Assembly (NCBI GenBank): GCA_903917705.1
Contig: CAIXBQ010000005.1
Location: 1-61,737, forward strand
Length of the DNA stretch: 61,737 nt
Reading direction: 5' to 3'
Source: an uncultured Verrucomicrobia subdivision 3 bacterium
Lineage (GTDB): Bacteria > Verrucomicrobiota > Verrucomicrobiia > Limisphaerales > UBA11358
Shown: piece after piece, positions 54,962 through 61,737 of the stretch
Layout of the letters: the number at the start of each line of letters is the position of its first letter
Numbering within the stretch: position 1 is the stretch's first letter
Made by a program: the position numbers and the translations under genes
Notes under the pieces: generated by a model
What the model saw: only the letters and a program-made list of their open reading frames with translations
What the model was told of the DNA's origin: nothing
The model's database searches: none

Positions 54962-55704
54962 TCACATCACCATCCCGCCATCCACCGTCAAGACCTGGCC
55001 GGTGACATAACGGGCCGCCGGACTGGCTAGATAAAGCGCCGCGCCGGCGATGTCGTCCGCCTCGCCAAAACTGCCCAGGGGAATCTGCTTGAGCGCGCCG
55101 CCTTCATTTCCTCCTTCAGCTCCGATGTCATATCCGTCTGGATGAAGCCCGGCGCAATCGCATTCACCGTGATGCCCCGGCCCGCAAGCTCTTTCGCCGC
55201 CGACTGCGTGAAGCCGATCAAGCCGGCCTTGCTCGCCGCGTAATTGCACTGGCCCGCGTTCCCGATGAGGCCGATGACGGACGAAATGTTGATGATGCGG
55301 CCGCTGCGCGCCTTGATCATCGCGCGACTGAACGCCTTCGTGACGAGAAATGCGCCCTTCAAATTCGTGTTCAAAACCGTGTCCCAGTCCGCGTCGCTCA
55401 TGCGCATCAGCAAACCATCCCGCGTCACGCCGGCATTATTGACCAGAATGTCCACCTTGCCCGCCTCTGCGAGAATCTTCTCGGCGGCGGCCGTCACGGC
55501 GCCGGCATCCGCCACGTCCACGGCAAACGCCCACGCCCTGCGGCCGATCGCGCGGATTTCCGACGCAACCTTCTCGGAATTTTCCTGTGTGCGCGATACC
55601 ACGGCGACGTCTGCGCCTTCACGGGCGAATTTTAATGCGATGGCACGGCCGATGCCGCGGCCCGCACCCGTGACCACGGCGATTTGATTGATGAGTTGGC
55701 TCAT
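54962..55704 (-). pseudogene. fabG: 3-oxoacyl-ACP reductase gene with a frameshift
   Basis: FabG reduces 3-oxoacyl-ACP with NADPH. The first frame (from 55704) has [40 protein letters not shown] (Ser, Tyr and Lys) and reaches [14 protein letters not shown] before derailing. The rest, [20 protein letters not shown] to [14 protein letters not shown], is in another frame ending at 54962. The break is in GCGGCGCGCTC at about 55093-55101: removing one CG restores EEMKAALKQIP. The gene is between fabD and acpP and is normally essential, so this is either a sequence error or a functional loss covered by another SDR. Confidence 0.85.
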
Positions 55705-55823
55705 AGTTTTGGGGATTTTCAGACAGAATTAAACAAATGGACAGATATTTTTAGCCACAGTTTCCTGGCGAACACCGGGTATGATAATACATCTCTGTGC
55801 GCTTTTTACTCTTGGGGTGATTA

Positions 55824-56750
55824 TCAAACCAAACCCTTAACAGTGGCTTCCAGACTCGTCACATCCGCAACGCTCAACATCGTTGCCGTTTTATCGATGC
55901 GCTTCATAAAACCGCTCAGGGCCGTGCCCGGTCCGAGTTCGATGAAACGCGTGTAGCCCTGTGCCAGCAATCCGCGCATCGAGGTCTCCCACAGCACCGA
56001 CGCGCAGACCTGCTCCACAAGCTTGACGGGTATTTCCGCCGGCGTTCCATGCGCTGTGGCGGTGACATTGGAAATTACCGGCACGGCGGGAGAAACCAAA
56101 GTCAACAATGCCAGTTCCGCCGCAAGTTTCGGCTGCGCACTGGCCATGAGCGGCGAGTGATATGCGCCGGCCACCGGCAATGGCAGCGCCCGTTTTGCGC
56201 CCTTGGCTTTGGCCAGTTCGCACGCCTTCGTGATGTTTTCTGCCGCGCCGGAAATCACGAGCTGGCCGGGGCAGTTCAGATTGGCGAGAACCACGCCGGC
56301 TTCCGCGCAAACCTCGCGTGTCGGCGCCTCGTCGAGACCGATGATGGCCGCCATGCCGCCCTTGGTCACGTCACAGGCTTCCTGCATGAATTTGCCGCGC
56401 TGGCGCACCACGCGCAAACCATCTTCAAAACTCATCGCGCCCGCTGCCGTCAGCGCCGTGAATTCACCCAGCGAAAGACCGGCGGTGGCGTCATATTTCA
56501 GATTCGGAACCCGTTCCTTAAGCAATTGGAACGCGACCCAGCTCGCCAGAAAAATACCCGGCTGCGCGTTTTCCGTCTTGGTTAAATCCCCTTCCGGCCC
56601 GTTGAAACAAATGCCGGCGAGATCGTAGCCGAGCGCGGCGTTGGCGCGGTCAAACCATGCCTTCGCCGACGAATATCTTGCGGCAAGATCTTTGCCCATG
56701 CCGACGACTTGCGCGCCTTGACCGGCAAACAGGAGTGCGGTTTTACTCAT
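55824..56750 (-). CDS. fabD: malonyl-CoA:ACP acyltransferase
   Basis: FabD loads malonyl groups onto ACP. The 308-aa protein opens with ALLFAGQGAQVVGMGKDLAA. The nucleophile Ser is in TAGLSLGEFTALTAAGAMSF (GLSLGE where E. coli has GHSLGE). The catalytic His region is LPVAGAYHSPLMASAQ, and the C-terminus FIELGPGTALSGFMKR. I start at ATG 56750; the upstream frame extension is unsupported. It is the first gene of the fab row, 119 bases before fabG. Confidence 0.95.
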   Translation of the reverse strand: MSKTALLFAGQGAQVVGMGKDLAARYSSAKAWFDRANAALGYDLAGICFNGPEGDLTKTENAQPGIFLASWVAFQLLKERVPNLKYDATAGLSLGEFTALTAAGAMSFEDGLRVVRQRGKFMQEACDVTKGGMAAIIGLDEAPTREVCAEAGVVLANLNCPGQLVISGAAENITKACELAKAKGAKRALPLPVAGAYHSPLMASAQPKLAAELALLTLVSPAVPVISNVTATAHGTPAEIPVKLVEQVCASVLWETSMRGLLAQGYTRFIELGPGTALSGFMKRIDKTATMLSVADVTSLEATVKGLV

Positions 56751-56839
56751 GCCAAAAATTTTAACCACAAACCCGCGCGGCCGCGAAGGAGAAATTTTTG
56801 AACTTTGTGTCTTTGCGTCTTTATTGTTCAATTAGCCTC

Positions 56840-57139
56840 ATGTTTTCACACGTTGTCATTTTTTGGACCGACCCGGCCAAGCCGGACGCCGCCGCCGAGG
56901 TCATCGCCGGCGGAAACCGATTCCTCAAGCACATTCCCGGCCTCACTCATTTCCACATCGGCAAAATGGTGGGTAGTGCGCGACCGGTCGTTGACCAAAG
57001 TTATCAAGTCGCGCTGAACACCGTTTTCATCAGCAAACAGGCGCAGGATGATTATCAGGTACACCCGCTGCATCTTGAATTCATCGCGCACTGCGTGAAG
57101 CCCTTCGTGACCAAAGTCGTCGTTTACGACTTTGCGTAA
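56840..57139 (+). CDS. Dabb-family (stress-responsive alpha/beta barrel) protein, 99 aa
   Basis: Small ferredoxin-like dimeric-barrel protein: MFSHVVIFWTDPAKPDAAAE, FLKHIPGLTHFHIGKMVGSA and YQVHPLHLEFIAHCVKPFV are typical Dabb blocks. I start at ATG 56840 where the first strand begins. It is divergent from fabD with 89 bases between. Function is unknown. Confidence 0.85.
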   Translation: MFSHVVIFWTDPAKPDAAAEVIAGGNRFLKHIPGLTHFHIGKMVGSARPVVDQSYQVALNTVFISKQAQDDYQVHPLHLEFIAHCVKPFVTKVVVYDFA

Positions 57140-57228
57140 ATGGCGGCATGGTCGCACGCAGACGGCAAAGGGAACACCGGTAAAAACCATCCTTCGCCCC
57201 GCCGGCTGCGCGCGGCCCGGTCTTGCTT

Positions 57229-58149
57229 TCACGCCCGCGGATGAAACTTCCGGTGGATTTCCCGCAGCCGGCTTCCCGTGACATGCGTGTAGATTTCCGT
57301 TGTGCTGATATTCGCGTGCCCGAGCAATTCCTGGATCACGCGCAAATCCGCACCATGCTCCAGCAGATGCGTTGCGAAGCTATGACGGAGCATGTGCGGG
57401 GTGATGTTGCGCCCCACGCCGGCGCGGCGCACGCGATTCTTGATGTGCAGCCAAAGCGTTACGGCTGCGAATGGGGTGCCGCGCCGGGTGAGAAAAACAT
57501 TTGCAGGCGATTTCGCCGTGACCAGCTTCGGCCGCCCGGCCTCAAGGTAGCGATTCAAGGATTCAACGGCTTTGCGCCCCGCCGGCACGACACGCTCCTT
57601 GTTGCCTTTGCCGATGACGTTGATGAACCCGGCGTCGAGGTGAAGCTGTTCCAGTCGCAGATTTTTCAACTCCGACAGGCGCAAGCCGGAGGCGTAGGCC
57701 AGTTCCAGAATCGCCTGGTCGCACAAACCTTGCGGCGACTCCGGATTATCCGGCTCGAGCAGTTTTTTGATCTCCTCATTCGATAACGCCTTCGGCAACC
57801 GCTTCCAACGGCGCGGCAGGGAAAGATTTTCCGCGATGTTCGCCGGCAGAAATTTCTCATTCTCGGCAAATTTGAAGAACGCCCGCAGCGCCGCAATTTC
57901 CAGATACACACTTTCGCCGCTCATGCGCTTGGTGGACTCCTTCGGTTCATCGGCCAGCGGACGGGCGCGCTCGTATTGCAGGAACGCCATGAGATGCTTC
58001 AACTCGACGGACGGCCAGTCCGTGAGACTTTGTTTTGCCGCCCACTTGGTGAATTTGCCGAGCAGCGCGGCGTAGGTTTTCGCCGTGTTGTCCGATTGCC
58101 CGCGTTCGTGGCGCAGGTATTGCAGAAAATCTTCAACGAGGGTTTGCAT
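57229..58149 (-). CDS. xerD: tyrosine recombinase XerC/XerD
   Basis: A 306-aa site-specific recombinase of the type that resolves chromosome dimers at dif. It has the N-terminal SAM-like domain (LVEDFLQYLRHERGQSDNTA) and the catalytic Arg in LAYASGLRLSELKNLRLEQL. The second block is TPHMLRHSFATHLLEHGADL, with LGHANISTTEIYTHV containing His and the nucleophilic Tyr. XerC versus XerD cannot be decided. No dif-like site was seen nearby. It is 91 bases from mutL on the same strand. Confidence 0.93.
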   Translation of the reverse strand: MQTLVEDFLQYLRHERGQSDNTAKTYAALLGKFTKWAAKQSLTDWPSVELKHLMAFLQYERARPLADEPKESTKRMSGESVYLEIAALRAFFKFAENEKFLPANIAENLSLPRRWKRLPKALSNEEIKKLLEPDNPESPQGLCDQAILELAYASGLRLSELKNLRLEQLHLDAGFINVIGKGNKERVVPAGRKAVESLNRYLEAGRPKLVTAKSPANVFLTRRGTPFAAVTLWLHIKNRVRRAGVGRNITPHMLRHSFATHLLEHGADLRVIQELLGHANISTTEIYTHVTGSRLREIHRKFHPRA

Positions 58150-58240
58150 CAGACCGGGCTGGCTTGGCGTTTAAACATTCAAAACTTGAGCGGCCGGTCC
58201 GCCTTGGACTGCTTGCCCCTTTTCCTGCCGCAACCGGATT

Positions 58241-60223
58241 TCACTGCGTCCTGCCAAATTTCTTCTCCAGTTCGCGGTAGTTCATTTCAATCAGCGTCGG
58301 CCGCCCGTGCGGACAGGTGTAAGGCATTGCGCAGCAGCGCAGTTCCTCGACGAGATTTTCCAATTCCGCGCCCCCGAGCGGGTCGTTGGCCTTCACGGCA
58401 TGACGGCAGACGGTCTTGGCGACAGTGTGTTCGCCCAACCTCGCAAGATTCACATCCCGGCCGGCGGCCCGCAGTTCATCCACCAGATTGAACACAAACC
58501 GGCGCACATCCGGCACCTTGACGAACGGCGGCAGCGCATCCAGCAGGAACGTCCGTTCGCCAAATTCGCTTAAGCCGACCCCCAGCCGCGTGAGCGCAGC
58601 CAGTTGTTCGCGCAAAAAATGGGCGTCGCGCGGCGGCAATTCGATCGTCTCCGGCAGCAATAACTTTTGCGATGGAGCCAGGTCGTTCTGCTCCAGCCGC
58701 GCCAGCATCTGCTCGAACAAAATCCGTTCGTGCGCAGCGTGCTGGTCGAGCAGCACCAGTCCGCGGTCGGATTCGAGCAGCACATAAAGCTTGCCGACCA
58801 CGCCGATGAGCCGCAGGGGGACGTTGAGCAACGGCGTCGGGGATTGCAGAGGGCGGAGGGTGGGCGACGGCTTGGTTTCCAAGGCCGGTGGCCCGTGACC
58901 GATGGCTGGTTGCTCCATCGCTGGATTCGCGGCTGGTTCTGCTTTCGCCGGCGGCGGCGAAAAGCCCGCTTTCGTGGCCGTTTGTGCGGCGGGAGAAATC
59001 GCCGGGGGTACGGCTGGCGGTGGTTTTAGTTTTTCAGGAAAATTCGGCAGCCCCGAAGTTTCCGGCACTGTTTGCTCGCTAACCGTGAGCTTTGGACTTT
59101 GCCCTTTGGACTCCTGCCCATGAAAAGCCAATAAGGCGTCATGCACGGCCCGGGCGGTGAACTTCCGCACTTCAAATTCGCGATGGAACTTGACCTCGCG
59201 CTTGGCGGGATGGATGTTCACGTCCACGGCGGCGGGATCAATTTCGAGAAACAGACAGCAGACGGGATAGCGGCCTTTCATCAGCGAATTGTGGTATCCC
59301 TCGATCAGGGCGTAGTTGACTCCACGATTTTCCACCGGGCGGCGATTCACAAAAATAAACTGGCTCTCGCGCGTCGCGCGCGAGACGCCGGGCGTACCGA
59401 TCAATCCCCAGATGCGGATGGTGGATTGACCATTGCCAATTTCCGGTTTTTCCGGCGTGGCGGTTTCAAAAATGTCGGTTTCGTCCGGTGCCGGCGGGTT
59501 GTCGCCCAGCGCGGCCGAAAAATTCACGGCCAACAGCTTTTCGTCGCCCAGCAACGCCCGGAGGCGTTCGCGCAGGGCTTCAATGCGGCTGGAGATGACG
59601 GCGCCGGATTTGACGGCGGGCAGTTGCCAGACGTTGCGTCCGTCTTTGACATACGTGAATGCCACTTCGGGAAACGCCAGCGCGGCGAGGGTGAGATAAT
59701 GCTGGATGTGCGCAGCCTCGGTTTCTTCCGTGCGCAGGAATTTCCGGCGCGCGGGCAGATTATAAAAAAGCTGCCTCACCTCGACGCTGGTCCCGGGCGC
59801 GCTGCCGGCGGCCTTGACCTCGGCGATCGTGCCGCCGTTGATGATGATTTGAGTTCCTTCTGGCGAAATAGTTTCGCGCTCGCGCGTAGTCAGCGTGAAT
59901 CGGCTGACGCTGGCGATGCTTGGCACCGCTTCGCCGCGAAAACCCATCGTGGCAATGGAGGCCAGATCTTCCGCGCGCTGGATCTTGCTGGTGGCGTGGC
60001 GTTCCAGCGAAAGCAGTGCATCATCGCGGCTCATGCCCCAGCCGTCATCGGTGACCCGAATCAGGCTGCGCCCGCCGGCGCCGATCTCGACGGTGATTTT
60101 TTGCGCGGCGGCATCAAGGGAATTTTCCACGAGTTCCTTAACCACGCTGGCGGGCCGCTCAACCACTTCGCCGGCGGCGATCTGGTTGGCGACCTGTTCG
60201 GAAAGAAGCTTGATGCGGTTCAC
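58241..60223 (-). CDS. mutL: DNA mismatch repair protein MutL
   Basis: A 660-aa MutL. The GHKL ATPase has VVKELVENSLDAAAQKITVE, DDGWGMSRDD and TMGFRGEAVPSIASVSRFTL. The C-terminal half has the endonuclease motif DQHAAHERILFE, fitting DQHA(X)2E(X)4E, so this is a nicking MutL as in bacteria without MutH. The C-terminus has MPYTCPHGRPTLIEMNYREL with the CPHGRP metal motif. The linker (about residues 370-445) is Pro/Ala-rich and contains a repeat-derived stretch (59091-59114). No mutS is nearby. Confidence 0.95.
   Translation of the reverse strand: MNRIKLLSEQVANQIAAGEVVERPASVVKELVENSLDAAAQKITVEIGAGGRSLIRVTDDGWGMSRDDALLSLERHATSKIQRAEDLASIATMGFRGEAVPSIASVSRFTLTTRERETISPEGTQIIINGGTIAEVKAAGSAPGTSVEVRQLFYNLPARRKFLRTEETEAAHIQHYLTLAALAFPEVAFTYVKDGRNVWQLPAVKSGAVISSRIEALRERLRALLGDEKLLAVNFSAALGDNPPAPDETDIFETATPEKPEIGNGQSTIRIWGLIGTPGVSRATRESQFIFVNRRPVENRGVNYALIEGYHNSLMKGRYPVCCLFLEIDPAAVDVNIHPAKREVKFHREFEVRKFTARAVHDALLAFHGQESKGQSPKLTVSEQTVPETSGLPNFPEKLKPPPAVPPAISPAAQTATKAGFSPPPAKAEPAANPAMEQPAIGHGPPALETKPSPTLRPLQSPTPLLNVPLRLIGVVGKLYVLLESDRGLVLLDQHAAHERILFEQMLARLEQNDLAPSQKLLLPETIELPPRDAHFLREQLAALTRLGVGLSEFGERTFLLDALPPFVKVPDVRRFVFNLVDELRAAGRDVNLARLGEHTVAKTVCRHAVKANDPLGGAELENLVEELRCCAMPYTCPHGRPTLIEMNYRELEKKFGRTQ
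59091..59114. repeat. short direct word repeat inside mutL linker
   Basis: CTTTGGACT occurs at 59091-59099 and again at 59106-59114 with TTGCC between. In the gene it codes for a Ser/Gln/Lys-rich loop of the MutL linker (GQSPKLT side). It belongs to the same type of in-frame word repeats as in the heptosyltransferase gene. Confidence 0.5.
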
Positions 60224-60249
60224 GTAGAAAGGATGTTAAGCTTCAACGG

Positions 60250-61404
60250 TCATTTTGCCAACGGCAGGGCGAAACAAAATATTGCGCCGCGGTTCGGCTC
60301 GTTGCGGACCCAGATGCGGCCGCCGTGATCCTCGACGATTTTTTTGCAGATGGAGAGCCCGAGGCCGGTGCCGTGGGCTTTGCCATGCGTGGCAAAGGGT
60401 TGAAAAAGCTGGCCGGCAATTTCCGGCGCGATGCCGGGCCCCGTGTCTTCGATTTCGGTGACAGATTCTTTTTCGCCCGCGTCGAACCGCAGATAAACAG
60501 TGCCGCCGCCGGACATGGCATCGGTGGCGTTATGCATCAGATTGTGAAAAACGCGGCTCAGCCGGCGCGGGTCAAACGGCACCGGCGTGGCCGGCGGAAC
60601 ATTCTCCAATTCAATGCGCACGGACTTGATTTCCGCCTCGGCGCGGAGATCGGCGACTAATTCGAGGATGAAGGCGCGATAGTCGCCAGCCTGGATAGCA
60701 GTATTGGTCGGTTTTCCCTCGGTGAAAATCAGGATATCGCCAACCATGTCACTGATGCGCTCGACCTGCTTCCGGATGCGGGCCTGCGATCTGGCCCGGA
60801 GTTCCTCGCTGATGCCCGGCATGTCAAAGGTTTCCGCCGAGAGGCCGATGATGCTCAGGGGGTTTTTGAGGTCGTGGACGATGGCGCGGGCAAAACTTCC
60901 GACAGCCGCGAGGCGCTCCGCCTCAAGAATCTCCCGGAGGTGCAGTTGATTGAACTCGCGGAGCCGGTGGCTGATCTGCTGCAGCAGGGCCAGGGCCAGG
61001 CCGGGCGACCGCTCAATGAATGGCAGCAGTTCGCCGCGGGGAAGAAAATAAACCTCGGTGGCACCGGCCGCCGAAGCGGTGGCAGAACGCGGACGGTGCT
61101 CGATGACGGCCATCTCGCCAAAGATTTCACCCGGTCCTAGCCGGGAAAAAACCCGGCGGGCGCCCGCGCCTGCGGAAATTTCCACCAGCCCGTCCTTGAC
61201 AAAATAGACGCCGTCGCCTGGCGTGCCTTCGTGGAAAATTTCCTGCCCGGCTGCATACCGGCGTTCCTGCGCGATGAACCGCAGCGCCTGTAATTCAGGG
61301 CGGGACAACTGGCGGAGTAGTGGAATGGCTTCCAGCGTGATCACTTGGGGAGCTTCAAGGAAAAACCGGCCCGCGTAAAGACGGGAAATACCGCACCCTG
61401 GCAT
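60250..61404 (-). CDS. cyclic-nucleotide-domain sensor histidine kinase
   Basis: A 384-aa soluble kinase. Residues 20-140 form a cNMP-binding domain: FHEGTPGDGVYFVKDGLVE and the phosphate cassette GEMAVIEHRPRSATASA, with the Arg-Ser typical for cNMP binding. The HisKA box is ARAIVHDLKNPLSIIG, followed by the N box FHNLMHNATDAMSGGG, DTGPGIAPE and HGTGLGLSICKKIVEDHGGR. No membrane segment or partner response regulator is beside it; the NtrC-type regulator at 34829 is one possible partner, but far away. It starts 217 bases upstream of tRNA-Asp, divergently. Confidence 0.9.
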   Translation of the reverse strand: MPGCGISRLYAGRFFLEAPQVITLEAIPLLRQLSRPELQALRFIAQERRYAAGQEIFHEGTPGDGVYFVKDGLVEISAGAGARRVFSRLGPGEIFGEMAVIEHRPRSATASAAGATEVYFLPRGELLPFIERSPGLALALLQQISHRLREFNQLHLREILEAERLAAVGSFARAIVHDLKNPLSIIGLSAETFDMPGISEELRARSQARIRKQVERISDMVGDILIFTEGKPTNTAIQAGDYRAFILELVADLRAEAEIKSVRIELENVPPATPVPFDPRRLSRVFHNLMHNATDAMSGGGTVYLRFDAGEKESVTEIEDTGPGIAPEIAGQLFQPFATHGKAHGTGLGLSICKKIVEDHGGRIWVRNEPNRGAIFCFALPLAK

Positions 61405-61577
61405 GTTTTCAGGTAAAACAGGTCATAAGCTTGTTGACAATTTGTTGGTGAAATGTAACAGTTGCTTTATTCGGGTAGCAGCACGTTTCTTCAGCGGGGT
61501 TCCCCACCCCCACCTCCTTGGCGTCTGCTGCCCGGATTTTTTATAACTTAACTTTCACCGGATTACTGAACCAGAAC
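61405..61577. other. intergenic stretch upstream of the histidine kinase
   Basis: No gene is visible. A TTGACA at 61434-61439 on the plus strand has only a weak -10 16 bases later. A GC hairpin-like run near 61497-61515 (GGGGTTCCCCACCCCC) is followed by T-rich DNA. The kinase promoter on the minus strand is not evident. Confidence 0.3.
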
Positions 61578-61606
61578 TTGACTTGGGCGCGGTTTTTTTT
61601 TACTTT
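61578..61606 (+). promoter_or_regulatory. likely sigma-70 promoter of tRNA-Asp
   Basis: TTGACT (61578-61583), 17-base spacer, TACTTT (61601-61606); the tRNA starts 15 bases further. The layout matches that before tRNA-Thr (29528-29556). Confidence 0.4.
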
Positions 61607-61621
61607 TTCGCTCCCCTTCGC

Positions 61622-61698
61622 GGGGGTGTAGCTCAATTGGTTAGAGCGCTGCCCTGTCACGGCAGAGGTTACGGGTTCGAGCCCCGCCACTCCCGCCA
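61622..61698 (+). tRNA. tRNA-Asp (anticodon GTC)
   Basis: 77 nt including CCA. The acceptor stem GGGGGTG pairs with CACTCCC (one G-T). The D-arm is GCTCAATTGGTTAGAGC. The anticodon stem CTGCC/GGCAG holds the loop CTGTCAC with GTC (Asp). The T-arm has TTCGAGC, and the CCA is encoded. Confidence 0.93.
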
Positions 61699-61737
61699 TA
61701 CTTAACCCACTGGCCCCAAGCACTTACGGTGATTGGG

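Noticed and set aside
57229..58149. Phage or integron integrase reading of the tyrosine recombinase
   Set aside because: Length, N-terminal domain and housekeeping neighbours fit chromosomal XerC/XerD; no cassette or att-like repeats nearby.

Overview
The window looks like a chromosomal segment of a verrucomicrobial bacterium, probably of the Pedosphaera/Limisphaera type. This is an inference from gene content: two PEP-CTERM exported proteins, a GT-C (DUF2723-like)/TPR membrane protein, an EccC-like FtsK ATPase with WXG-type partners, lipid A genes, a GxxExxY gene and many short dispersed GC-rich repeats. The DNA is moderately GC-rich and densely coded. Most genes are housekeeping, with several accessory islands between them.

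Layout. 1-660: tail of an IS5-like transposase, an orphan ORF and repeat debris. 661-4016 (minus): lipid A/LPS operon lpxK, an LpxL-like acyltransferase and a heptosyltransferase carrying in-frame repeat insertions. 4131-7830 (minus): a PerR/Fur-type regulator with a perfect palindromic operator, sufB, sufC and a small conserved protein; a GxxExxY gene flanked by inverted repeats sits between sufB and sufC. 7861-17338: a PmtA-like methyltransferase, a TPR protein, a small lipoprotein with hpnH, a MITE-like repeat, a membrane protein, two PEP-CTERM proteins, a flavodoxin-like reductase, a LuxR regulator and speA. 17683-22449: an AraC-controlled SDR/SDR/AKR/SDR cluster ending in a carboxymuconolactone-decarboxylase-like gene truncated by a repeat. 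22799-29128: the GT-C/TPR membrane protein, a DUF1566 protein and etfBA. tRNA-Thr(CGT) follows at 29443-29518.

29841-36196 (minus) is the most unusual part. An NtrC-type response regulator is followed by a close match to a sigma-54 promoter. That promoter precedes a four-gene operon: two small WXG100-like proteins, a coiled-coil protein, and a 1292-residue membrane-anchored FtsK/EccC-type ATPase. I read it as a sigma-54-controlled type VII-like secretion or translocation module.

36414-40443: hinT-like gene, a conserved protein, nrdR, efp (with Asn at the modification site) and ptsI. 40507-46009 is a nitric-oxide response island: quinol-dependent norB, a Dnr/Fnr-type regulator, two DUF2249 proteins, a DGC-domain protein, a YgbA-type protein and a cupin. 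It has four TTGA-N6-TCAA sites. At three of them the predicted transcription start falls on or next to the start codon, suggesting leaderless mRNAs.

46127-61698: rnc, moeB with a rhodanese domain, a Gdx/SugE-like transporter, a decayed SUKH-like gene, hisD, pyrF, an ABM monooxygenase, the fatty-acid cluster fabD-fabG-acpP-fabF followed by a pyrimidine nucleoside phosphorylase, xerC/D, mutL, a cNMP-domain histidine kinase and tRNA-Asp(GTC). The fabG reading frame is broken by a two-base discrepancy in a GC run.
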